Assembly: GCA_035530655.1 (NCBI GenBank)
Contig: DATKUK010000131.1
Span: forward strand, 38,400-102,399
Length of the DNA stretch: 64,000 bases
Direction of reading: 5' to 3'
Source of the DNA: DATKUK01 sp035530655
Lineage (GTDB): Bacteria; Planctomycetota; Phycisphaerae; UBA1845; DATKUK01
The notes under the pieces were generated by a model that saw only the letters and a program-made list of their open reading frames with translations, had not been told where the DNA came from and ran no database searches. A program made the translations under genes and the position numbers. Shown piece after piece: positions 1 through 9,013 of the stretch (the first letter of the stretch is position 1; every line of letters starts with the position of its first letter).

Positions 1-54
1 TGGGAAGGTCCAGGCGTGTTCCATCGCCTCAGGAAGCCTTCTTGAGATAGATTC

Positions 55-1455
55 CTACTCCAACGTGAAAGTTTCACCCGGCTGGGGTGCCTCGACGCGC
101 CCGAACCCGTTGCCCGACATGGTTTGTTGCAGGGCGGCCGATTGATCCGGCTCGCCGTGGACCACGAACGCCTGCCGACAGCCCGGACCCACGGGGCTCG
201 TCAGGCGCGCCAGTTCATCCGCGTCGGCGTGCGCACTGAACCCGTTGAGGACTTTCACCTCGGCCTTGACGCGGTACTGCTGACCGAAGATCCGCACTTT
301 CGGCTCCCGCTCCACCAGACGACGTCCGAGCGTGTGAGCAGCCTGGTAACCAACAATTAGGATGGTGTTGCGTGCACTGCGGATGTTGTTCTTGAGGTGA
401 TGGAGAATGCGCCCGACTTCGCACATACCGCTGGCTGAGATGATCACACACGGCGATCGCCGCCGATGGATCTTCTTCGACTCCTCGACGTCACGGACAT
501 AGGTGCAGCAGTCCGCGCCGAAGACGTCTCCCGCCCGCGTCTGGAACGCCAGGGCGTCCTCGTCGTAACATTCGGGGTGGAGCTTGAAGACCTCACTGGC
601 ACTGACCGAAAGCGGGCTGTCGATGTACACGGGTACGCGATTGATCCGGTTCTCGCGCACCAGTTGCGCCAAGTAGTACACCACATTCTGCGTTCGCCCG
701 ACGGAGAACGCCGGGATGATGACCTTGCCGCGCCGCGCAAACGTCTCCTGCAAAACCGCCTCAAGCTGGCCCTTTAGATCACCGGCCGGACCCGTGCGAC
801 GCCCGCCGTACGTGCTCTCGCAGATCAGGTAGTCGCACGGAGGCAGCGGCGAGGGATCGCGCAGAATCGGCGTGTCAAACCTGCCGAGATCGCCGGTGAA
901 CACGAGCTTGCGGTGCGGTCGGCCGTTCGAGTTGATCTCGATCTCGACGCCGGCTGAGCCCAGAATATGCCCCACGTCGAAGAAGCGCGCCGTCACGTCC
1001 GGTACTACGTGAAACCGTCGACCATAGGACACCGCGTGCATCAGCGCCACCGTGCGAACCGCATCCTGATTCGTGTAGATCGGTTCGACGGGCGGTTCGC
1101 CGCGGCGGAGACGCTTCTTGTTGATGTAGTGGGCATCTTCCTCCTGGATATGGGCTGAATCGGCCAACATGAGCGCACACAGATCCCGCGTGGCCGGTGT
1201 GGCGTAGATGGCGCCGGAAAAGCCATCCTTCACCAGCCTCGGCAACTTGCCCGAATGGTCGATATGGGCGTGCGACAGGATGACTGCGTCGATATCGGCC
1301 GGATCACAGGGATGCGTAACATTACGACGCGTGGCCTCGGCTCGGCGCCCTTGATACAGGCCACAATCCAGCGCAATGCGAGTGGAATTGACGTCGAGCA
1401 GATGCAGCGAGCCGGTTACCTCCTGCGCCGCGCCGTGGAAACCGAGACGGATCAT
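55..1455 (-). CDS. MBL-fold beta-CASP RNA/DNA processing exonuclease
   Basis: A 466-residue metallo-beta-lactamase fold protein with a beta-CASP insertion, the family of RNA-processing nucleases such as CPSF73, RNase J and YsiH-like enzymes. Seen: the zinc motif HAHIDHSG near residue 64, a second metal-site stretch FTGDLGR, ESTYGGR, the beta-CASP part with SFSVGRTQ, SASGMCEVGRI and a final FVVHGEP. Length fits the YsiH-like bacterial class of about 450 to 470 residues rather than RNase J. The ATG at 1455 follows GAGGTG at good spacing; a TTG lies one codon upstream. It stands alone, divergent from the twin J-domain gene. Exact substrate cannot be read from sequence. Confidence 0.9.
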   Translation of the reverse strand: MIRLGFHGAAQEVTGSLHLLDVNSTRIALDCGLYQGRRAEATRRNVTHPCDPADIDAVILSHAHIDHSGKLPRLVKDGFSGAIYATPATRDLCALMLADSAHIQEEDAHYINKKRLRRGEPPVEPIYTNQDAVRTVALMHAVSYGRRFHVVPDVTARFFDVGHILGSAGVEIEINSNGRPHRKLVFTGDLGRFDTPILRDPSPLPPCDYLICESTYGGRRTGPAGDLKGQLEAVLQETFARRGKVIIPAFSVGRTQNVVYYLAQLVRENRINRVPVYIDSPLSVSASEVFKLHPECYDEDALAFQTRAGDVFGADCCTYVRDVEESKKIHRRRSPCVIISASGMCEVGRILHHLKNNIRSARNTILIVGYQAAHTLGRRLVEREPKVRIFGQQYRVKAEVKVLNGFSAHADADELARLTSPVGPGCRQAFVVHGEPDQSAALQQTMSGNGFGRVEAPQPGETFTLE

Positions 1456-1569
1456 CAAACACCTCGACCTGCCAAGCCATCGGGGTTCAGTCGCTTATTC
1501 TGCCAGTTTAGCCGTTGGCACGTACGGTCGCAAATCCCCTCCAGGTTGAGAACGGCAGACGCCGCAGCT

Positions 1570-2277
1570 ATGCTTTCCACGGATTCCATTGCTGTCTGGT
1601 GGCACGCCATGCCTGATACGCGACCGATCCGGCAACGCCGCACGCTTAGTGTCGACACGATCGTTCAGAGCCGCCGTGAACTGGGCCTCTTTGATACGGC
1701 CGCGCATGAGGAAATCGAGGACGCGTACCACCGACTTGCCGCACAGTTCCATCCGGATCGGTGCCCCGAAGTGCAGAAGGCTGACTGCGCGAGGCGTTTC
1801 CAGCAGATATCCGCGGCCCGCCAACTCCTACTGGACGTGCTTCGCCGATATCGCTACTCGTTGCGTCCCGATGACATCCGGCGCGATCAGGAGGATGCCG
1901 ACCTCAAGCACCTCCGCCAGTTCGGTCAGGGCCTGTGGAGCGCCGACGAGCCGCTCCCACCCAAACTGACGCACGGCACGCCCCTTCGCGGCGAGATGCG
2001 CGTCACCGCTGAAAACGTTGTGTGGGCACGCGAGATGCTCGGGTTGGGCGAGTTGATCACCGCTCAGCACCTCACGCGCCGTTACCGCCGCTTGGCAGTT
2101 CGGCATCATCCTGATCGATGCAGCGCCAAGGATCGCCAACAGGCGACCAGGAAGTTCGACCATATCGAGCGCGCCTACCGCCTGCTGACCACGCTGTTGG
2201 ACAACTACCACTACTCTTTCCGCCCTGATGATCTTCGGCGCGACCAGGAGCACGTGCTCAGCGGCAAACAGAGCTGA
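1570..2277 (+). CDS. Twin J-domain-like protein (internal duplication)
   Basis: About 235 residues built from two J-domain-like halves. Each half has the helix-II/III HPD motif (FHPDRCPE in the first, HHPDRCSA in the second) and ends in the same signature, Y-x-YS-x-RPDD-x-RRDQE. The halves are therefore an internal duplication. J-domains stimulate DnaK-family ATPases, so a co-chaperone role is inferred, but there is no zinc-finger or C-terminal substrate domain of DnaJ. The ATG at 1570 was chosen because the frame further upstream is antisense to the nuclease gene; an ATG at 1609 is also possible. No partner chaperone gene is adjacent. Confidence 0.7.
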   Translation: MLSTDSIAVWWHAMPDTRPIRQRRTLSVDTIVQSRRELGLFDTAAHEEIEDAYHRLAAQFHPDRCPEVQKADCARRFQQISAARQLLLDVLRRYRYSLRPDDIRRDQEDADLKHLRQFGQGLWSADEPLPPKLTHGTPLRGEMRVTAENVVWAREMLGLGELITAQHLTRRYRRLAVRHHPDRCSAKDRQQATRKFDHIERAYRLLTTLLDNYHYSFRPDDLRRDQEHVLSGKQS

Positions 2278-2371
2278 CTCTGCAGACGTCCGGGTGGGCG
2301 CCCGCCCTGTCACCGGCGCGAGCCGACCCGCATCGGCAGGCCCGTAGTCAGATCACGCAGGGCGACCCCAC

Positions 2372-3547
2372 TCACGCCTGTGGGCAATCGCCCAGATCGG
2401 CCAGGTCATCCGGCAGCGGCGGCACGTTCACCGGCGTCCCGCCGTTGCGGATACTCTCGGTGGCGCACACACCGGCCGCCACCGACCAGCGACCGTCCAC
2501 GGCCCGGGCCCGAGGCCGCACGCCGTCGACCACCATGTCCACAAAGTCCTTGGCGATCTTCGGGTCGGCGCCCCCGTGTCCGCCGTGACGCGACGGACAC
2601 TCGAACACCTCGGTGGGCTCGGTCTGATTCTTGCCGGGCGTGCGGCGCCACAGATACACCTTGCCGTGCGGCTCATCCGATTCGATGCGACCCTCGGTGC
2701 CGATGAACGTGTAGTTCCGCTCGTACTCGGGCGAGAAATGGCACTGCTGATAGGCGGCCTGAACGCCGTTGGCATATTGCATGATCATCACGGAGACGTC
2801 CTCGACATCGACCTCCTTGCGGAAGACACACTCGTCGTCATGCCCGTTCCACTTCGATGCCTCCTCCAGGCAGCTCTCGCGAATGTCACACGTCTTGCAG
2901 CGCAGATCGTTGGGCTTGTCTCCTCCGTAGTGCATCAGCGCCCCGAACGCGGCCGTCCGGACCGTGTGCGAGCCGCATACCCAATGCATGATATCCAGAT
3001 CGTGTGTCGCCTTTTGCAGCAGCAGGCCCGTGGTTTTCTTGCGGCTGGCATGCCAGTCATGGTAGTAGAAGCGGCCACCCCAACCTACGAAATGGCGCGT
3101 CCAGGCCGTCTTCACCTCGCCGATGGCGCCGGCGTCCACCAGCTCCTTGATCTTCACGCAGAAGTAGGCATACCGCATGTTGAAGCCCACCATCATCCGC
3201 ACGCCGGCCTGCTTCCACGCACGCAGAATGTCGTCGCAGTGCTCGACGGTGATGGCCAGCGGCTTCTCGCAGAACAAGTGCTTGCCCGCCTGTAAGGCCG
3301 CCACGGCGTGCTCGTGGTGCAAGAAGTCGGGCGTGCACACCGCGACCGCATCGATGTCCTTGCGGTCCAGCACCCGCCGGTAGTCGTCGGTGACCAGGGC
3401 GTCCGGCAGGGCTTCGGCAAAAGCCTGACGGGCCTCGGCGCTCACGTCGGCCCCGGCAACCACCTGCACACGCGGGTCCTCCATCCATTGTTTGTACATA
3501 CCGCCCCGTCCCCCGGTGGCAATCATACCCAAACGCATCACTTCCAC
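2372..3547 (-). CDS. Gfo/Idh/MocA family NAD(P)-dependent oxidoreductase
   Basis: A 391-residue sugar dehydrogenase-type oxidoreductase. Seen: an N-terminal Rossmann fold opening with IATGGRGGMY, the diagnostic CEKP at residues 93-96, a THDLD motif near 181-185 where family members hold the catalytic His/Asp, and the C-terminal beta-sheet domain. An insert carries four cysteines (Cys217, Cys220, Cys226, Cys240) that look like a metal-binding cluster, unusual for the family. GTG start at 3547 follows AAGGAG by six bases. It diverges from the glycosidase at 3777, so oxidation or epimerisation of a released sugar is a reasonable inference. The substrate is unknown. Confidence 0.88.
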   Translation of the reverse strand: MEVMRLGMIATGGRGGMYKQWMEDPRVQVVAGADVSAEARQAFAEALPDALVTDDYRRVLDRKDIDAVAVCTPDFLHHEHAVAALQAGKHLFCEKPLAITVEHCDDILRAWKQAGVRMMVGFNMRYAYFCVKIKELVDAGAIGEVKTAWTRHFVGWGGRFYYHDWHASRKKTTGLLLQKATHDLDIMHWVCGSHTVRTAAFGALMHYGGDKPNDLRCKTCDIRESCLEEASKWNGHDDECVFRKEVDVEDVSVMIMQYANGVQAAYQQCHFSPEYERNYTFIGTEGRIESDEPHGKVYLWRRTPGKNQTEPTEVFECPSRHGGHGGADPKIAKDFVDMVVDGVRPRARAVDGRWSVAAGVCATESIRNGGTPVNVPPLPDDLADLGDCPQA

Positions 3548-3690
3548 GATTCACTCCTTCATCCATACACACAGCCGCTCGCGGATCCAGCCGCAGACCG
3601 GCGGCGAATGTGTCACCATCCCACGAACGCCCGCCTGCTTCAACCCCCAAGCCACAGGCCTTTTCGAGATCACACCATGCTGCCTTGCTG

Positions 3691-3725
3691 TTGGCCTGTC
3701 ACGACAAAGCCCCGCGCCCTACAAT
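3691..3725 (+). promoter_or_regulatory. Possible sigma70-type promoter for the GH67-like gene
   Basis: CTGTCA at 3696-3701 and TACAAT at 3720-3725 are separated by 18 bases, which would place transcription start about 45 bases before the TTG start at 3777. Seen by eye only. Confidence 0.35.
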
Positions 3726-3776
3726 CGTGCCGCCTGGTCGCCTCGACGCAACGTCGCCGCAGACAGGAGCCGTTCC

Positions 3777-6695
3777 TTGCCAACTGCACGAGACTTGCTG
3801 GCACAGCGGTTCGGTGAAGCTACCCACGGCGTCCGCTGGGCGCTGAGCCAGATGCCCGAAGCCTCGGTGCAGACCAGCCGGCTGCGCCTGGGCACCCGCG
3901 AGCTGCTTCTGGTGTCGCCAACCAAGGCCATTGGCGACGGCTACGCAGTCTCCTGGTCTCGTCGAACGCTGCGGCTGACAGCCTCTACGCCCGTCGGTAC
4001 GATCGCCGGGCTTCTGGAAATCGCCCGTCAACTCCACAGCGCCGCCACCAGAAACGTCACGCAACCCATCAGGTTCAAGACCCGATTCTACAAGCACGAG
4101 GTCCGCTTCGAGGGCATACCCAGCCAGGCCCGCGGCAGCCATGCCGGGCAGGAGCGGCCCATTACCCGATACAGCGACCGACTGCTTGAGGCCCTCTTTC
4201 AAGAGCTGGCGAGACGCCATTTTAACGCCGTGGTGGTGTATGCCGGCTATCACCCCTTTGAGCACTTCCTCGACTACCAGGGCTTTGCTCATGCCACCGA
4301 TAAGCCCGCCGCCGTTAGGAGACACAACTTCGAGGGCCTAGCCAGGTTCTTCAGGATGGCTAGAAGGTACGGACTGCGAACGTTCCTGCACCACTACGTA
4401 TCGCACTTCACCCAGGCGCTGGCCGATCACCTCAAGCTCGGCCTGTCCGAGGCCGGCGCCCGCCTGGCCGCCTGCGACCACCCCGCCGTCGACACGTACA
4501 ACCGCTACATCTATCGGCGAACCTTTCAGACGTTACCGGCGCTGGACGGACTGTTCATGAATTTCGAGTCGGCAGGCAGCGCCGCCCGTTTGATGAAACG
4601 GACGCTTTTCGCCGTCGCCAATCGCATGCACCACAAGCCGGCGCTGTTCTTTCGACTGTGGGGCTTCAGTGACGTCGAAGCCATGAAGGCGCTTTTGGCG
4701 CCCTACTCGGGCCCGAAAGGGCTGATCCACAAATCGCACGAGACCGCCGACGTCTACTACTACCCCTCTGCCGACGATCGCGTGAAAGTGTGGAAACATG
4801 CCCTGCCCGACGTGGAGTTCGCCTTCAGCATCGGGCCGTGTCACAACTGCGGCACGAACATCAGCACAAAGCTGTGGACCGACCCGGACTATATCCACGC
4901 CCTGCTGGCCAGCATCGAACGCAAGGGAGCCGACTCGATTTCCTTTCAGTCGACGTACGAGCTACTGCTGTCGCGCCTGCCCGATGCCGCCGTCTTCCCG
5001 CAGCGCGAGCGCGATCATGCCCGTATGAACGTCGGCCACCTCGACGCTGTGGTGGATTACGTCCGGGCCGAGAAACCCACCCGCGTCGTCTGGGCCAGGC
5101 GCTACGCAGATGCCTTCGCGACAAGCCCCGGGGCCGGTGAGGCAGCCCGCCAAGCCATCGTCGAATCCAGCCAGATTATCCTCAGGCAATACCGCCAGTT
5201 CTGCTATGGATCGTCACAGGAGGGATACCTCTACCCGGGACGCTTCTCGCACTATCAAGAGCCGTTCTTCTACTACCCGATGTCGTTCGTCAATCGCATC
5301 GGCCGCATCCCCCATAACGTCTCGTGGCGAAGTTGGGCCGTGCGCGACAGGCATGTCAGGGTGCTGCCGGAAGACACGCAAGCCGTCATCGACTACGTGA
5401 ACCCGCGAATCCGGCGCAAACCCACCAACCATCCATGTGCGATCGTGCGGCAGATTTGCGCTCACATCCGCCGGTCGAACCAGGCCATCGCACGATACCG
5501 GCGTGCAGCCGGACCTGCGGCGGACAAAATCTTGATCGAGCAGGTCGGCCGCAACGTTGCCAACGGCGAGCGCATCTGGCGCGAGATCGAGATCGCCTGC
5601 CAGTTGTACTCCTGCTACTTCACCGACAGCAAGGCGAGCTTCTTTCGGCATCTGCACCGGGCACGAGACCTCATGTTCGACAGTGCGAAAATGCTGGGCT
5701 CGCGCCTGGCCGACACCGATTCGTTCTGTTCGACGACGGCCAGCGGGCCCTACAGCCCGCGGAAGGATGCAGCGCAGATTACCGCCATCCTCTCCTACAA
5801 GAACGAGGACGTTCCCTTCGCCGCCCTGCGAGCCTACTTGCGGTCGCACGAACGCTACAACGAGATTCGGCGGCTGTGCCGTCCCTACGTATCCGTGCGG
5901 GGCAAGATGGTCGAGCGAAATCGGCGGCTGCTCCGCCAGGCGCTGGCGGCCGCCGAAGAATCGCTTGAGGCGCTAACGCATAAGAGGCACGCCCTCTATC
6001 GAGACAACGTCTTGGCGTGGGCAGAGCATCTCCGCGCCCAGATCGATTGGCTTACTGCCCCGGCGATGACCTGCCCTATCGACAACAGCCTCGCGCCTGA
6101 TGAAGGCTTTCGAGCCATGGTGCACGATCAGTGCTACCGCTGGGGACAGGCCTGCTGGGAGGACTTCGCGTCCTTCTTCCGCAGATACGACTTCTTTGGG
6201 GTCGACCGCTGCGACTGCCGGGCTACCTATACCAAGCGTGGCCTGAAGTTGTCGCTGCGAGAGCACAACATCGAATGGCCTCAGCGCAAAGCCACGTGGG
6301 ACGCAAACCGCGGAACGATCAACCAGAACGGCTTCATGCGAATTCGCCTCGACCCCGGTAACACCGGCAATCGAGTGCTGGCCTTCGATGTCCACTTCGA
6401 GGGGCAAGGCGGCATGGCCCACGCCTTCGTGGAACACGGTAACGGGCGCATCGAGAGCGAGCCCGCGCGGCCCTGGCGCGCGTTCGACTCGACGTTCCAA
6501 CACACCGACTCGTCGTGGCGATGCGACGTCGAGATCCCGTGGCGGCAACTGGGCACCCGGGCCAAAAGAGGGGACAGATGGCGGCTCAACATCCTTTCGA
6601 ACCCCTCTGTTCTCCGCAACCGGCAGGTTGCCTGGTGCCAGGGCTATGAATACCGCAATGATGCGGCCCGGCTGGGCTACCTCGTCTTTGCGTAG
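3777..6695 (+). CDS. GH67/GH20-like glycosidase with C-terminal CBM9-like domain
   Basis: About 972 residues. The first 80 residues resemble the alpha/beta domain that precedes the barrel in GH20 and GH67 enzymes. A (beta/alpha)8-like barrel follows to about residue 430, then a long helical region rich in Trp, Tyr and Arg. The last 115 residues, with MRIRLDP, LAFDVHFEG and WRCDVEIPW, look like a CBM9/DOMON-type carbohydrate-binding module. An alpha-glucuronidase-like or hexosaminidase-like activity is inference; catalytic residues were not identified. No signal peptide is visible. TTG at 3777 was chosen because AGGAG sits seven bases upstream and the domain begins there; frame upstream lacks good starts. 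Confidence 0.6.
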   Translation: MPTARDLLAQRFGEATHGVRWALSQMPEASVQTSRLRLGTRELLLVSPTKAIGDGYAVSWSRRTLRLTASTPVGTIAGLLEIARQLHSAATRNVTQPIRFKTRFYKHEVRFEGIPSQARGSHAGQERPITRYSDRLLEALFQELARRHFNAVVVYAGYHPFEHFLDYQGFAHATDKPAAVRRHNFEGLARFFRMARRYGLRTFLHHYVSHFTQALADHLKLGLSEAGARLAACDHPAVDTYNRYIYRRTFQTLPALDGLFMNFESAGSAARLMKRTLFAVANRMHHKPALFFRLWGFSDVEAMKALLAPYSGPKGLIHKSHETADVYYYPSADDRVKVWKHALPDVEFAFSIGPCHNCGTNISTKLWTDPDYIHALLASIERKGADSISFQSTYELLLSRLPDAAVFPQRERDHARMNVGHLDAVVDYVRAEKPTRVVWARRYADAFATSPGAGEAARQAIVESSQIILRQYRQFCYGSSQEGYLYPGRFSHYQEPFFYYPMSFVNRIGRIPHNVSWRSWAVRDRHVRVLPEDTQAVIDYVNPRIRRKPTNHPCAIVRQICAHIRRSNQAIARYRRAAGPAADKILIEQVGRNVANGERIWREIEIACQLYSCYFTDSKASFFRHLHRARDLMFDSAKMLGSRLADTDSFCSTTASGPYSPRKDAAQITAILSYKNEDVPFAALRAYLRSHERYNEIRRLCRPYVSVRGKMVERNRRLLRQALAAAEESLEALTHKRHALYRDNVLAWAEHLRAQIDWLTAPAMTCPIDNSLAPDEGFRAMVHDQCYRWGQACWEDFASFFRRYDFFGVDRCDCRATYTKRGLKLSLREHNIEWPQRKATWDANRGTINQNGFMRIRLDPGNTGNRVLAFDVHFEGQGGMAHAFVEHGNGRIESEPARPWRAFDSTFQHTDSSWRCDVEIPWRQLGTRAKRGDRWRLNILSNPSVLRNRQVAWCQGYEYRNDAARLGYLVFA

Positions 6696-6733
6696 ACATC
6701 ACCTCTCCCGCACATTGCCCGAACACAAGGACC

Positions 6734-6762
6734 TTCAGCTCTGGGGTCGATTGGCTTATGCT
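6734..6762 (+). promoter_or_regulatory. Weak candidate promoter for the GH3 gene
   Basis: TTCAGC at 6734-6739 and TATGCT at 6757-6762 are 17 bases apart, about 38 bases before the GH3 start. The -35 match is poor. Confidence 0.25.
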
Positions 6763-6800
6763 GTCGCGCAAGTACAGCCTGGCGCGAAAGGAATAACCAC

Positions 6801-8972
6801 ATGTCGGACGTACCTGCATACAGAAACGCCAATCTTGCGATCGAACGGCGGACAGACGACCTCCTGGCCCGGATGACGCTGGCTGAGAAGGTCGGGCAGA
6901 TGTGCCAGGTCGACGGGCGACGCGACCCGATCGCGTGGGTTCGCGATCACCATGTCGGCTCGGTCCTGCACTTACTCGGCGAAGACCTCGCCCCGGTTCA
7001 AGAAGAGGCCGAGCGGACGCGACTGGGTATCCCCCTGCTGTGCGCTATCGACGCGATTCATGGCCACGCCCTCCATCCGGGCGCCACCGTGTTTCCCACG
7101 CAGCTTGCCATGTCCAGCTCGTGGAACCCCAAGCTGCTCGAACAGGTCGGGCGGATCACCGCAAAAGAAGCGTCGGCCACGGGCATCCACTGGACGTTCT
7201 CTCCGGTGCTGTGTATCGCCCGGGATCTGCGATGGGGACGGATCGGCGAGACGTTCGGCGAGGACCCCTACCTGATCGGCGAGCTGGCCTGTGCGATGAT
7301 CCGCGGCTACCAGGGGGCCGACCTGTCCGACCCGACGAGCATTCTCGCCTGCGCCAAGCACTACGCCGGCTACTCGCAGACCCAGGGCGGGCGCGACGCA
7401 TCCGAAGCCGAGTTGTCTCGCCACCACATGCTCACCGTGTTTCTGCCGGCGTTCGAAGCAGCCGCTCGCACCGGCTGCGCCACGTTCATGACCGCCTACC
7501 AGGCCATCGACGGGACGCCCTGCACCGCCAACCCCTGGCTGCTGCGCGAGACCCTCAAGGAGCAATGGGGGTTCGAGGGCTTCGTAGTAACCGACTGGAA
7601 CAACATCGGATGGATGCACACGCTTCAGAAGGTCTGTCCGACGATGGCCGACGCGGTCTGCCTGGCCGTCGAGTCGGGCAACGACATGGCCATGAGCACG
7701 CCCGAGTTTTGCGAGTTGGCGATCGCCGCCGTCAAAGGCGGCCGGCTGAAGGAGCAATACATCGACGAGAGCTGCCGCCGCATCCTGCGACTGAAGTTCA
7801 AGCTCGGGCTGTTCGATCAAAGGCGAGGGTTCGATCCGTCAGCCGTCAAGCAGACCCTTCGGTGCGCCGCCCACCGCGACGCCGCACTGGAGGCGGCCTA
7901 CGAGTCGATCGTTCTGCTGAAAAACGACGGCCTGCTGCCGCTCAAGCCCGACGTCCAACGCATCGCCGTGCTCGGGCCCAACGCAGACGACGTAGTCGCG
8001 CAACTGGGCGATTGGTCGGCACTGGTGGACCATGACGGCGTGTATCGACACCTGCATCCGCGTGAAAACATCGTGACCGTGCTCGACGGGATCCGGCAGC
8101 GGGCCGGATCCTCCGTCGCGGTGGATTATTGCAGGGGCTGCGACGTGATCGAGCCGGACATTCAGCAGATTCAACACGCCGCCGAACTGGCCGGCAAGGC
8201 TGACGTGGCCGTCGTGGTCGTGGGCGACACCAAGCAGTTGACCGGCGAGGGACACGATCGGGCGGACCTGAGCCTGTCGGGCGGACAGCAGGAGTTGCTC
8301 GAGGCCGTGCAGGCCACCGGCACGCCGACGGTCGTGGTGCTGATCAATACCAAGCCGCTGACGATCGCGTGGGCCGCCGAGCACGCAGCCGCCATCGTCG
8401 AAGCATGGAATCCCGGCAGCGAGGGCGGCAAGGCCGTAGCCGGCGTGCTCTTCGGCGACCGCAACCCCAGCGGCAAGCTGACCATCTCGTTTTCGCGACA
8501 CATCGGCCAGCAGCCCGTCTACTACAACCACATCCCCGGCTGGCACGGCGGCAGCTACGTCGATCTATTCGACGGGCCGCTGTTTGCCTTCGGGTTCGGA
8601 CTCAGCTACACCACCTACGAATATGCAAATCTGCGGATCGACAAGACCGAACTGCGAATCGATGAGGTACTGCGCGCGATCGTTGATGTCACCAACACCG
8701 GCCGCCGCTCGGGCGTGGAGACGGTTCAGCTCTATGTCAACGACGTCTATAGCTCCGTCACCACACCGGGTAAGGAGCTCAAGGCGTTCCAGCAGGTGGC
8801 GCTCGAACCCGGCGAGACCAAGACCGTCGCGTTCGAACTGCCGTGCGCACGCCTGTCGCTGGTCAACCGCGAGTTGCAGCGGGTCGTCGAGCCGGGCGAG
8901 TTCGAGCTGATGGTCGGCTGCTCCTCGCGAGACGAGGATCTCTTGCGCGCGTCGTTTCGCGTCCTTCCGTGA
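6801..8972 (+). CDS. Glycoside hydrolase family 3, beta-glucosidase-like
   Basis: A 723-residue GH3 enzyme with the usual three parts: the (beta/alpha)8 domain, the alpha/beta sandwich (about 360-580) and a C-terminal fibronectin-III-like domain. Seen: KHYAGY near 186-191, the nucleophile Asp265 in VVTDWNN, and substrate-pocket GRIGETFGEDP near 146-155. The composition matches BglX-type beta-glucosidases; xylosidase activity is possible. There is no signal peptide, so it probably acts in the cytoplasm on imported oligosaccharides. It follows the GH67-like gene by about 100 bases in the same direction. The ATG follows GAAAGGAA. Confidence 0.93.
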   Translation: MSDVPAYRNANLAIERRTDDLLARMTLAEKVGQMCQVDGRRDPIAWVRDHHVGSVLHLLGEDLAPVQEEAERTRLGIPLLCAIDAIHGHALHPGATVFPTQLAMSSSWNPKLLEQVGRITAKEASATGIHWTFSPVLCIARDLRWGRIGETFGEDPYLIGELACAMIRGYQGADLSDPTSILACAKHYAGYSQTQGGRDASEAELSRHHMLTVFLPAFEAAARTGCATFMTAYQAIDGTPCTANPWLLRETLKEQWGFEGFVVTDWNNIGWMHTLQKVCPTMADAVCLAVESGNDMAMSTPEFCELAIAAVKGGRLKEQYIDESCRRILRLKFKLGLFDQRRGFDPSAVKQTLRCAAHRDAALEAAYESIVLLKNDGLLPLKPDVQRIAVLGPNADDVVAQLGDWSALVDHDGVYRHLHPRENIVTVLDGIRQRAGSSVAVDYCRGCDVIEPDIQQIQHAAELAGKADVAVVVVGDTKQLTGEGHDRADLSLSGGQQELLEAVQATGTPTVVVLINTKPLTIAWAAEHAAAIVEAWNPGSEGGKAVAGVLFGDRNPSGKLTISFSRHIGQQPVYYNHIPGWHGGSYVDLFDGPLFAFGFGLSYTTYEYANLRIDKTELRIDEVLRAIVDVTNTGRRSGVETVQLYVNDVYSSVTTPGKELKAFQQVALEPGETKTVAFELPCARLSLVNRELQRVVEPGEFELMVGCSSRDEDLLRASFRVLP

Positions 8973-9013
8973 GAAACACGGGCGCGACGCACAGCCAGCC
9001 AGCGTGGAGCCGA

